Positions 9,849 to 17,535 of a stretch of 64,000 nucleotides of DNA are shown in pieces. The notes below the pieces were generated by a model, which saw only the letters and a list, made by a program, of their open reading frames with translations, searched no databases and was not told the DNA's origin. The stretch is from Aureibaculum sp. 2308TA14-22 (lineage in GTDB: Bacteria > Bacteroidota > Bacteroidia > Flavobacteriales > Flavobacteriaceae). The position numbers were made by a program, and so were the translations under genes. Position 1 is the first letter of the stretch. Each line of letters begins with the position of its first letter. The stretch lies in contig NZ_JBEWXT010000001.1 of assembly GCF_040538665.1 (NCBI RefSeq), forward strand, positions 2,382,501 to 2,446,500, written 5' to 3'.

Positions 9849-10799
9849 ATGCAAAATATACCAAGCGTAGATTTATCAGATTTCTTATCCAATAATCCAA
9901 AAAGAAAACAAAAATTTGTTGATGAAATTGGTAAAGCATATGAAGATATAGGCTTTGTTGCATTAAAAGGGCATTTTTTAAGCGACAGCTTGGTTGATGA
10001 CTTATACGGTGAAATTAAAAAATTCTTCGCTCTTCCAACAGAAACTAAACGCAAGTATGAAATTGAAGGTATTGGTGGCCAACGTGGTTATGTTTCTTTT
10101 GGTAAGGAAAGTGCTAAAGGGAAAAAGGAAGGTGACTTAAAAGAGTTTTGGCATTTTGGCCAATATGTTGAAGACAATCCTAAATTGAAAGAAGAATACC
10201 CAGATAATGTATCCGTCAACGAATTACCTGAATTTAATAACGTTGGTAAGGAAACCTACAAAATGTTGGAGAAAACTGGTGTTTTTGTGCTAAGGGCATT
10301 GGCTCTATTCTTAGACTTAGATGAACATTATTTTGATGATTATGTTAAAAATGGCAATAGTATTTTAAGACCCATACATTACCCACCAATTACCAGTGAG
10401 CCCAAAGATGCAGTTAGAGCTGCAGCCCACGGTGACATTAATTTAATTACGCTGTTAATGGGAGCCCAAGGCCGTGGTTTACAAGTACAGAATCATAAAG
10501 GCGAGTGGTTAGATGCCATTGCTGAATCTGATGAATTGGTTATCAATGTTGGCGATATGCTCTCACGACATTCCAATAACCGGTTAAAATCCACCATACA
10601 CCGTGTGGTAAATCCACCAAGGGAAAAATGGGGAACCTCACGCTATTCTATTCCGTTTTTTATGCATCCAATCAGTGAAATGCCATTAAACTGTCTAGAA
10701 AATTGCATTGACGATGAGCACCCTAAATTGTATGAAGATATTACTGCTGGTGAGTTTTTAAATGAACGTTTGATTGAATTAGGATTGATAAAAAAGTAG
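9849..10799 (+). CDS. Fe(II)/2-oxoglutarate-dependent oxygenase, isopenicillin N synthase-like
   Basis: This 316-aa protein is a member of the isopenicillin N synthase-like dioxygenase family. The N-terminal DIOX_N part (NIPSVDLSDFLS ... YEDIGFVALKGH) precedes the double-stranded beta-helix core. The iron facial triad is visible: His194 and Asp196 in AAHGDINL and His251 in STIHRVVNPP. The 2-oxoglutarate-binding RxS is R265-Y-S267. Substrate unknown. It is ubiquitous in Flavobacteriia and probably acts in the cytosol. It is followed after 14 nt by the SUI1-like gene. Confidence 0.9.
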   Translation: MQNIPSVDLSDFLSNNPKRKQKFVDEIGKAYEDIGFVALKGHFLSDSLVDDLYGEIKKFFALPTETKRKYEIEGIGGQRGYVSFGKESAKGKKEGDLKEFWHFGQYVEDNPKLKEEYPDNVSVNELPEFNNVGKETYKMLEKTGVFVLRALALFLDLDEHYFDDYVKNGNSILRPIHYPPITSEPKDAVRAAAHGDINLITLLMGAQGRGLQVQNHKGEWLDAIAESDELVINVGDMLSRHSNNRLKSTIHRVVNPPREKWGTSRYSIPFFMHPISEMPLNCLENCIDDEHPKLYEDITAGEFLNERLIELGLIKK

Positions 10800-10813
10800 T
10801 AAGTATAAATTGC

Positions 10814-11140
10814 ATGGATTTACAAGATCAATTAAAAAATTTATTTCCAGATCATAAACCTGAAAAAGTAGAAAAACCAAAAGAAAAAAGTGATATTTGG
10901 CTACAAGACGATCTCATTATTTGCAAATATGAAAAACGCAAAGGGAAGCCTATTACCATTTTAGAAGGTTATACTGGTGCAACCTCAGATTTTAAAAAAC
11001 TGGCTAAAGAAATTAAAACTAAATTTAGTGTTGGCGGTAGTTTTAAAGATGATAAAATTATTATTCAAGGTGACCTAAGAGATAAGATTATGGAACTTTT
11101 AAAACAAAAAGGCTTTGCTGTGAAACGTGTAGGAGGTTAA
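10814..11140 (+). CDS. SUI1/eIF1-family translation factor
   Basis: A 108-aa protein with the SUI1 (YciH/eIF1) domain in its C-terminal two-thirds: RKGKPITILEGYTG, then KEIKTKFSVGGSFKDDKII and IQGDLRDKIMELLKQKGF. Bacterial members are thought to influence start-site fidelity at the ribosome but are not essential. The charged N-terminus with repeated Lys-Pro/Glu is typical of flavobacterial versions. Confidence 0.9.
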   Translation: MDLQDQLKNLFPDHKPEKVEKPKEKSDIWLQDDLIICKYEKRKGKPITILEGYTGATSDFKKLAKEIKTKFSVGGSFKDDKIIIQGDLRDKIMELLKQKGFAVKRVGG

Positions 11141-11192
11141 ATCAGTAAACAGTCTACAAAAATTATAAATACAATAGTTAAAACTTCTAAGA

Positions 11193-12104
11193 TTGAACGT
11201 GAAATCTAAAACTGCAAACCCTAAGCCAATACCTCCCTCTGAGCTAATTTTAAATAAAGATGGTAGCGTATATCACCTTAACCTAAAACCTAAAAACATT
11301 GCTAATACAATCATTTTTGTTGGTGACCAGGATCGAGTTGCTAAAGTTGCCAAACATTTTGATACCATCACTTTTCAAACTCAAAAGCGAGAATTTAAAA
11401 CTATCACAGGAGTTTATAAAGGGAAAAAATTATCTGTAATTTCGACTGGTATTGGTCCTGACAATATTGACATTGTACTCAATGAATTGGATGCTTTGGT
11501 AAATATTAACCTAAAAACCAGAACGATAAAAAAAGAGCATCTAAAACTTTCTATTGTACGTATTGGCACTTCTGGATCGTTACAGAGACATATTCCCGTA
11601 GATAGTTTTGTATTATCAACCTATGGATTAGGAATGGATGGTACTCTACATGCTTATGATTGTGAACATATTCTTGAAAATGACATTGAAGATGCTTTTA
11701 TAAAACATACCAATTGGAGTAAAAGAAAAGCCAGACCCTATATTGTTAAAGGGAGTGCTACTTTAGAAAAAATAATATCAAGTAACACAACTTTTAATGG
11801 TTTTACAGCAACTGCAAATGGTTTTTATGGCCCACAGGGCAGGGTGCTCAGGTTAAAACTACAAGATCAAGAATTAAACTCAAAAATTGATAATTTTACA
11901 TATAAAGACCTAAAAATAACCAATCTTGAAATGGAAACTGCGGCTATATATGGCTTGGCAAAATTATTAGGCCATGAAGCCCTCTCCATGAACGCCATTA
12001 TTGCCAATAGAGCAAATGGCACTTTTAGCGAGAATCCAGCTGAAACGATTGAAAACCTAATTAAGTACACCCTAAATAAGTTAATTAAATTATGCAAAAA
12101 ATAA
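11193..12104 (+). CDS. Nucleoside phosphorylase (uridine phosphorylase-like)
   Basis: The protein belongs to the PNP/UDP phosphorylase (NP-I) family, which splits nucleosides with phosphate in salvage. Motifs: IIFVGDQDRVAKVAKHFD, STGIGPDNIDIVLNELDAL (phosphate/ribose site), RIGTSGSLQ and TNLEMETAAIYGLAKLLGH (base/ribose-binding Met-Glu). No ATG lies upstream of the domain; TTG 11193 or GTG 11199 must be used (303 or 301 aa). The stop overlaps the next gene by 13 nt. Confidence 0.88.
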   Translation: MNVKSKTANPKPIPPSELILNKDGSVYHLNLKPKNIANTIIFVGDQDRVAKVAKHFDTITFQTQKREFKTITGVYKGKKLSVISTGIGPDNIDIVLNELDALVNINLKTRTIKKEHLKLSIVRIGTSGSLQRHIPVDSFVLSTYGLGMDGTLHAYDCEHILENDIEDAFIKHTNWSKRKARPYIVKGSATLEKIISSNTTFNGFTATANGFYGPQGRVLRLKLQDQELNSKIDNFTYKDLKITNLEMETAAIYGLAKLLGHEALSMNAIIANRANGTFSENPAETIENLIKYTLNKLIKLCKK

Positions 12105-12958
12105 CCATTGGTGGTGTGCCGGAACATTTTAATTTACCTTGGCATTTGGCCATAGAAAATCACAAATTCAAAAATAAAGGTATTGATTTGCAATGGAAAG
12201 AATTTCCAGGTGGTACAGGTGCAATGTGTTCTGCTTTACGTGATGGGAGTATTGATGCTGCCGTTATTTTAACCGAAGGCATCATTAAAGATATTATAGC
12301 AGGCAATCCCAGTAAAATTGTAAAAGTGTATGTTAATTCTCCCTTATTATGGGGCATTCACGTTGCAAAAAGTTCTAATTTTTACTCCGTGGCAGCTCTT
12401 GAAAACGCTAGAATTGCAATTAGTAGGTACGGGTCAGGTTCACATTTAATGGCAAAAGTAAATGCAGTAAAGCAAGGTTTTAATATTGACCAATTAGAAT
12501 ATGTCCCAATTAAAAATTTGGATGGAGGTGTAAACGCACTAACCAATAGTAATGCCGATTATTTTATGTGGGAACATTTTATGACCAAACCCTATGTTGA
12601 TAATGGTACTTTTAGAAGAATTGATAATATTGAAACTCCCTGGCCTTGTTTTGTAATTGCAGTTCGTAATAGTACATTAGAAGATGAATCAGAAGCTATA
12701 AAAACAATTATTAAAGTAATTAACAAACAACTCGACTATTTTGAAAACGCTCTGGAAAACGAGCAATTAATTAGGCTATTTTCTAAACGTTATCAACTTC
12801 AAATAGAGGATGTTAAAACATGGTTATCCTTGACAAAATGGAATAGAAAAAAAACTATTTCATCTAAATTAATTAATAGTATTCAAAATAAATTGACTGA
12901 CTATGACGTTATTAAGGAGACAGTACCTGAAAAGGTATTAATTAAAAAAATGTTTTAA
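12092..12958 (+). CDS. THI5/SsuA-like substrate-binding protein lacking a signal peptide
   Basis: This 288-aa protein has the type 2 periplasmic-binding fold of the NMT1/THI5/SsuA group: GVPEHFNLPWHLAIENHKF, a glycine-rich FPGGTGAMCSALRDGSID and VVILTEGIIKD-type segments. The N-terminus (MQKITIGGVPEHF) starts directly at the domain with no signal peptide or lipobox. It therefore appears cytosolic, unlike true ABC transporter binding proteins, and no permease or ATPase gene is nearby. It overlaps the nucleoside phosphorylase gene, which hints at a nucleotide- or cofactor-related substrate (inference). Confidence 0.75.
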   Translation: MQKITIGGVPEHFNLPWHLAIENHKFKNKGIDLQWKEFPGGTGAMCSALRDGSIDAAVILTEGIIKDIIAGNPSKIVKVYVNSPLLWGIHVAKSSNFYSVAALENARIAISRYGSGSHLMAKVNAVKQGFNIDQLEYVPIKNLDGGVNALTNSNADYFMWEHFMTKPYVDNGTFRRIDNIETPWPCFVIAVRNSTLEDESEAIKTIIKVINKQLDYFENALENEQLIRLFSKRYQLQIEDVKTWLSLTKWNRKKTISSKLINSIQNKLTDYDVIKETVPEKVLIKKMF

Positions 12959-13363
12959 TTTAGTTTAGTAACAACCAACGAATCTAGGTTATTTTTTAAA
13001 ATAACCGCAAAGTGCAATCAACCAACCAATCTTTAAGTCATTTTAATATTAGTATTGAAATGACTTTTTTTATATATCATTGTTTCTATTTATAAATTGA
13101 AGACTTAAACAAATTAAAAGAACTAACGGTAAAATTTATTTATATAATTTCCGTTTTATTTTGGCAAAGTTATTGTAATCTAAAAAAATAAAACAAATAC
13201 TGTTAAGGATTGGTAGGAAAATAACAATTTTGAAATCGCGAATCAATTCAAATTATATCTATATTTGTTGAACCCATTTTCTAAACTAAACGACTTATTT
13301 AAAATCAATAATCTTGTATTTCTTTTTTAATACAAACTAAAAAGAAATATCTATAGATAAAAT
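12959..13363. other. 405-nt gene-free stretch before the TolB-like gene
   Basis: It contains one intrinsic terminator (13035-13071) and a lone -10-type TATATTTG at 13260-13267 without a well-spaced TTG; this could drive the TolB-like gene with a leader of about 90 nt. There is a 7-bp inverted repeat TTGTATT/AATACAA at 13314-13335. No ORF or RNA gene is recognised. Confidence 0.6.
13035..13071 (+). terminator. Intrinsic terminator after the THI5-like gene
   Basis: AAGTCATTTTAATA (13035-13048) pairs imperfectly with TATTGAAATGACTT (13053-13066), with a 4-nt loop, and runs into a T-tract. Good rho-independent form about 75 nt after the stop codon. Confidence 0.8.
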
Positions 13364-14242
13364 ATGAGTAAAAAAATAAAAATACTTTGTTTGTTGTTTG
13401 CATTTGCCAACTATGGTTTCAGCCAAACCGATACAGAAATCTATTTATTTGATTTTGTTCAAGGTGACAGCATTATTGTGCTTGATAACCCTGTAAATAT
13501 TTCTGACAATAAAGGATATGATAACCAGCCTTCTTTTTTAAATGATGGTTCTGGCGTTTTATATTCCTCAACACGCAATGGGCAAACAGATATTGCACTT
13601 TATGATATAGAGAATAATGTAAATGTATGGCTGACGGAAACTGACGCCAGCGAGTACTCTCCTATTCAAACCCCTGATAAAAAATATTTTACGGCTATTA
13701 GATTAGAAAAAGATGGTAGTCAACTGCTTTGGAATTACAAATTCAATGGCAAAAAACAAGAAGTACTAATTGAGAATTTACGTGTGGGTTACCATGTCTG
13801 GATTTCTAAAAAAATGTTGGCTTCTTTTGTAATAGGTGATCCTTCTTCTTTAGAAGTTTCAAATCTAAAATATAAGATAAAGTACCCTATTGATAAAAAT
13901 ATTGGCAGATCTATCTTAAAAATACCCAATACAGAACTGTTAAGTATTATTAGCTTAGAACATGAAGATCCAGAAATTTATTCTATAGATCCGATAAACA
14001 GTGATAAAGAATATATTGCAGACCCCCTAGAAGGTGCACAAGATTTAGCTTGGACACCAGACGGAACTATGATTATGGGTAAAGGTGATAAATTATATAA
14101 ATTAAAACCTGGTACCGATAAAACTTGGGTAGAATTTGCCTCATTATCAACCTATGGATTAAACGGTATTACAAGATTGGCTATCAGCCCTTTTGGAAAT
14201 AAACTGGCTGTAGTAGTTGATGAAGCCGAAGCCTCTGAATAA
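13364..14242 (+). CDS. TolB-like beta-propeller exported protein
   Basis: A 292-aa protein with a signal peptide (KILCLLFAFANYGFSQ). The mature part contains WD40-like/TolB PD40 repeats: GYDNQPSFLNDGSGVLYSST, then TDASEYSPIQTPDKKYF and AQDLAWTPDGTMIMG, each with the D-x-x-x-x-Y/F-S/T pattern. PD40 proteins fold as beta-propellers and usually bind proteins or glycans in the periplasm. It is not beside tol-pal genes, so an independent role is likely. Confidence 0.82.
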   Translation: MSKKIKILCLLFAFANYGFSQTDTEIYLFDFVQGDSIIVLDNPVNISDNKGYDNQPSFLNDGSGVLYSSTRNGQTDIALYDIENNVNVWLTETDASEYSPIQTPDKKYFTAIRLEKDGSQLLWNYKFNGKKQEVLIENLRVGYHVWISKKMLASFVIGDPSSLEVSNLKYKIKYPIDKNIGRSILKIPNTELLSIISLEHEDPEIYSIDPINSDKEYIADPLEGAQDLAWTPDGTMIMGKGDKLYKLKPGTDKTWVEFASLSTYGLNGITRLAISPFGNKLAVVVDEAEASE

Positions 14243-14294
14243 AACCCTAACTACTTTAAACTGTTCATTTATCAACTATTCAAGAGAATTTTAA

Positions 14295-14302
14295 TAAGTT
14301 TG
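14295..14302 (+). promoter_or_regulatory. -10-type element upstream of the cyclophilin gene
   Basis: TAAGTTTG matches TAnnTTTG and lies 29 nt before the ATG at 14332. No well-placed TTG upstream was found, so this is only a partial promoter. Confidence 0.35.
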
Positions 14303-14331
14303 CGGATAACTTTTTAACTAAAATTCTACTG

Positions 14332-14967
14332 ATGAGATTATTTGTTTATACAGCTTTAATACTACTACTAATTGTACCAAGTGCCTGTGGCAAAAAAATA
14401 GTAAAGGACAAATGGCTAAAAAAGGAAGCACCCGCTGTATTTAAGGCACGTTTTGAAACCACAAAAGGTAATTTTGATATTGAAGCTCATCGCGAATGGT
14501 CACCTAAAGCCGTAGATAGATTATATCAACTGATTTCCACTGATTTTTATACCGATATTGCTTTGTATAGAGTTGTTCCTAATTTTGTGGTACAGTTCGG
14601 CATCCATGATAACGCCGATTTAAATAAAGCTTGGAGCAGTTATAAGGTACCAGACGAAGCTGTCAAAAAAAGTAATGCTGAAGGGACTATAGCATTTGCC
14701 AGAGGCGGAAAGGAAACTAGAGACACTCAGTTATTTATTAACTTAAAAAACAATGCTAGATTAGATTCTATATTTTATAGCGGAGTTACTGGATTTCCGG
14801 TAATTGCAGAAGTTACAAACGGAATGGATGTGGTAAAATCCTTTTATGATGTTTATGGAGAAAAACCTGGAAGAAAGCAGGACTCTATTCAAAAATCTGG
14901 TAATTCTTATTTAAAATCTACTTTTCCTAAATTAGATTATATAAAAAAAGCGTATATTGTCAAATAA
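14332..14967 (+). CDS. Cyclophilin-type peptidyl-prolyl cis-trans isomerase, lipoprotein
   Basis: Catalyses cis-trans isomerisation of proline peptide bonds, probably in the periplasm. Lipoprotein signal LLLIVPSACGKK with Cys at about residue 19. The cyclophilin domain covers residues 40-205: FETTKGNFDIEAHREWSPKA, FYTDIALYRVVPNFVVQFG (active-site strand with Arg and the usual F/Q positions), GTIAFARGG, TQLFINLKNN and FPVIAEVTNGMDVV. Length (211 aa) is normal for exported cyclophilins. It converges with guaB across a spacer with nested inverted repeats. Confidence 0.93.
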   Translation: MRLFVYTALILLLIVPSACGKKIVKDKWLKKEAPAVFKARFETTKGNFDIEAHREWSPKAVDRLYQLISTDFYTDIALYRVVPNFVVQFGIHDNADLNKAWSSYKVPDEAVKKSNAEGTIAFARGGKETRDTQLFINLKNNARLDSIFYSGVTGFPVIAEVTNGMDVVKSFYDVYGEKPGRKQDSIQKSGNSYLKSTFPKLDYIKKAYIVK

Positions 14968-15011
14968 TTGTTTGCTAAAACAAACCCTTACAAAAATATC
15001 TTTAAAGTCTA

Positions 15012-15104
15012 GGCACGTTATAAAAGAACATTCCGCAGCTAAGAAAATTGTAAAATTTTCATAAAACTACGGAATGGGAATTAAATGCAATAAAATAACG
15101 TGCC
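15012..15104. repeat. Three nested inverted repeats (93-nt structured element)
   Basis: Outer arms GGCACGTTAT (15012-15021) and ATAACGTGCC (15095-15104) are a perfect 10-bp inverted repeat. Inside lie CATTCCG (15029-15035) and CGGAATG (15070-15076), a perfect 7-bp pair. At the centre GAAAATT (15043-15049) pairs with AATTTTC (15054-15060). All three are coaxial and correctly nested, so the segment could fold as one long interrupted hairpin on either strand. It lies between two convergent genes and lacks a typical T-tract. Confidence 0.6.
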
Positions 15105-15203
15105 TTCTTTAATAAAAGTATAATTTACTTCAAAAGGTTTTGTTATTTTACACTTTTTGTACTAAAATTCCCGTTTTTTGACTTTTTCGTAGAATATATG
15201 GTC

Positions 15204-16676
15204 TTATCGTCTTGAATAATTAGGGGATTCCTTGGTAATCATCACATCATGTGGATGGCTTTCGTTAATACCTGAAGCAGTAATTTTAACAAATTTTCCA
15301 GTAGTTTTTAGTGTCTCGATATCTTTAGCTCCACAATACCCCATCCCCGCTCGTAATCCACCAATAAATTGATGAATGCTTTCAAACAAATCACCTTTAT
15401 AGGGTACACGACCTACAATTCCCTCGGGTACCAGCTTTTTAATATCATCTTCAACATCCTGAAAATAACGATCTTTACTTCCTTGCTTCATAGCTTCAAC
15501 AGAACCCATACCTCGATAGGATTTAAACTTTCTACCTTCATAAATAATCGTTTCACCTGGAGACTCTTTTGTTCCCGCTAATAATGAACCTAACATAACC
15601 GTATCTGCACCAGCGGCAATCGCTTTAGGAATATCTCCCGTATAACGGATTCCACCATCCGCAATTACAGGTACGCCGCTTCCTTTTATAGCTTCGGCAA
15701 CATCTAAAACAGCTGAAAATTGTGGAAAACCAACTCCAGCCACTACTCTTGTAGTACAAATAGAACCGGGCCCAATACCAACTTTAACAGCATCAGCACC
15801 AGCTTCTACCAAATATTTTGCAGCTTCGGGTGTTGCAATATTACCAACCACAACATCTATATCTCTAAATCTCTTTTTAATCTCTTTTAGTACAGTAACC
15901 ACACCTTTGGTATGACCATGAGCGGTATCAATAATAAGAGCATCTACCCCTGCATTTATCAGTGCCTCAGCCCTATCAATAGCATCAGGTGTTACACCTA
16001 TTGCCGCTGCTACACGCAACCTTCCATAGTTATCTTTGTTAGCAATAGGTTTCTGTGTTACTTTAGTTATATCTCTGAAAGTAATTAAGCCTTCTAATTT
16101 GTTTCCTTCTACAATTAAAAGCTTTTCAATTTTGTTTTGTTGTAATATTTTTTCAGCATCCTTTAAAGAAGTTCCTACTGGTGCAGTTACTAGATTTTCA
16201 CTAGTCATAACTTCTACGATGGGTCTATCATTTTGATGCTCAAAGCGTAAATCTCTGTTGGTAACAATTCCTTTAAGCATTCCGTTATCATCTACAATAG
16301 GAATACCACCAATGCTATGCTCTCGCATATTATTTTTTGCATCAATTACTGTTGCGGTTAAAGGTAAAGTTACCGGATCTATAATCATTCCACTTTCGGC
16401 ACGCTTCACTTTACGTACTTTGATGGCTTGTTGCTCTAAAGTCATATTTTTATGAAGTACCCCTATGCCTCCTTCGCGTGCCATGGCAATTGCCATTCTA
16501 CTTTCGGTTACCGTATCCATAGCGGCGGACACAATTGGGACATTTATAGTAATATTTCTAGTGAATTTTGACTGTATATTTACTTCACGTGGTAGTACTT
16601 CTGAAAAGGCTGGGACTAAAAGGACGTCGTCATAGGTTAAACCTTCACCAACGATTTTTGAATTTTGAATACTCAT
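15204..16676 (-). CDS. guaB: Inosine-5'-monophosphate dehydrogenase
   Basis: GuaB oxidises IMP to XMP with NAD+, the committed step of GMP synthesis. From ATG 16676 the protein is 490 aa, the usual length (a TTG two codons upstream is less likely). TIM-barrel core starts at [14 protein letters not shown]. Two CBS domains lie at about residues 95-205 ([14 protein letters not shown] ... [20 protein letters not shown]). The catalytic loop GPGSICTTR holds Cys307, followed by [14 protein letters not shown] and the flap [11 protein letters not shown] perfect inverted repeat abuts the start codon. The co-directional ung gene ends 101 nt upstream. Confidence 0.98.
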   Translation of the reverse strand: MSIQNSKIVGEGLTYDDVLLVPAFSEVLPREVNIQSKFTRNITINVPIVSAAMDTVTESRMAIAMAREGGIGVLHKNMTLEQQAIKVRKVKRAESGMIIDPVTLPLTATVIDAKNNMREHSIGGIPIVDDNGMLKGIVTNRDLRFEHQNDRPIVEVMTSENLVTAPVGTSLKDAEKILQQNKIEKLLIVEGNKLEGLITFRDITKVTQKPIANKDNYGRLRVAAAIGVTPDAIDRAEALINAGVDALIIDTAHGHTKGVVTVLKEIKKRFRDIDVVVGNIATPEAAKYLVEAGADAVKVGIGPGSICTTRVVAGVGFPQFSAVLDVAEAIKGSGVPVIADGGIRYTGDIPKAIAAGADTVMLGSLLAGTKESPGETIIYEGRKFKSYRGMGSVEAMKQGSKDRYFQDVEDDIKKLVPEGIVGRVPYKGDLFESIHQFIGGLRAGMGYCGAKDIETLKTTGKFVKITASGINESHPHDVMITKESPNYSRR

Positions 16677-16709
16677 GTGCAATTAAAATTAGATAACAAT
16701 TAATTGCAC
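16677..16709 (-). promoter_or_regulatory. Inverted repeat directly before the guaB start codon
   Basis: GTGCAATTAA (16677-16686) and TTAATTGCAC (16700-16709) are perfect 10-bp inverted arms with a 13-nt spacer, and the proximal arm ends at the base before the ATG. As RNA this would be a hairpin holding the ribosome landing site; as DNA it could be a repressor operator in the ung-guaB spacer. Confidence 0.55.
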
Positions 16710-16777
16710 GCGAATTTACAATTATTAATTGATTTGCTCTGTTAAAAACTTTATTAATTCTAGTAAATCCATAAAAA

Positions 16778-17443
16778 TTACCAATTAATAATTTGCAAAC
16801 CTTTATTTTTTAAAAAAGAATTGGTTTTACTAAAGTGATTATTACCAAACCAATAACCACGATTTGCACTTAACGGAGAAGGATGACCACTAGTTAAGAT
16901 ATGGTGTTTGCTTTTAGCAATTAATCTTGTTTTTTTCTTGGCAAAGCCACCCCATAATAAAAAAACAACATTTTCTTTTTGCTCCGAAATTTGTGAAATA
17001 ACAGCATCTGTAAAAGTCTCCCAACCTTTATTTTGGTGCGAAGCTGCTTGATGGGCTCTAACAGTTAATGTTGCATTTAATAATAAAACACCTTGTTTAG
17101 CCCAACGCTCTAAATTGCCGTTTGGGGGAATTGCTAAACCCAAATCTGTTTCAATTTCCTTGAAGATATTTTGTAGTGATGGCGGTATTTGTATGTTTTC
17201 TTTTACAGAAAAACATAAACCATTAGCCTGCCCTACGCCATGATAGGGATCTTGACCAATAATTACCACTTTTAAATCGTGAAATGAACAATACTCAAAA
17301 GCTGCAAAAATGTCTTTTCCTTTAGGGTAGCACGTAAATTGTTTGTATTCAGATTTTACAAAAGAAACCAAGTTTTTAAAATACTCGGAATTAAATTCTT
17401 GCTCTAAAACTGGTTTCCAACTTTCAGCTATTTTTACATTCAT
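16778..17443 (-). CDS. ung: Uracil-DNA glycosylase (family 1)
   Basis: Removes uracil from DNA to start base-excision repair. The 221-aa length is normal. Family 1 motifs are intact: GQDPYHG (residues 63-69, water-activating Asp65), QANGLCFSV, LLNATLTVR, FLLWGGFAKKK and the minor-groove loop HPSPLSA with catalytic His187. It is transcribed towards guaB and diverges from the MutS2-like gene, so two DNA-repair genes share this intergenic region. Confidence 0.97.
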   Translation of the reverse strand: MNVKIAESWKPVLEQEFNSEYFKNLVSFVKSEYKQFTCYPKGKDIFAAFEYCSFHDLKVVIIGQDPYHGVGQANGLCFSVKENIQIPPSLQNIFKEIETDLGLAIPPNGNLERWAKQGVLLLNATLTVRAHQAASHQNKGWETFTDAVISQISEQKENVVFLLWGGFAKKKTRLIAKSKHHILTSGHPSPLSANRGYWFGNNHFSKTNSFLKNKGLQIINW

Positions 17444-17470
17444 ACATTCAGTGTTAGACTATTTTTTAGT

Positions 17471-17478
17471 TACTTTTG
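17471..17478 (+). promoter_or_regulatory. -10-type element upstream of the MutS2-like gene
   Basis: TACTTTTG matches TAnnTTTG in the divergent ung/mutS2-like spacer. A TTAG instead of TTG lies 17 nt upstream, so the -33 box is weak. Transcription would begin near 17485. Confidence 0.4.
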
Positions 17479-17535
17479 TTTAGAACTGATTTAAACTTTT
17501 CACGTTTAAGCGAAAATTAGATCTTTTTTGACCAA

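Noticed and set aside
16677-16682. TTG start two codons before the guaB ATG
   Set aside because: ATG 16676 gives the standard 490-aa length, and the TTG lies inside the inverted-repeat arm.
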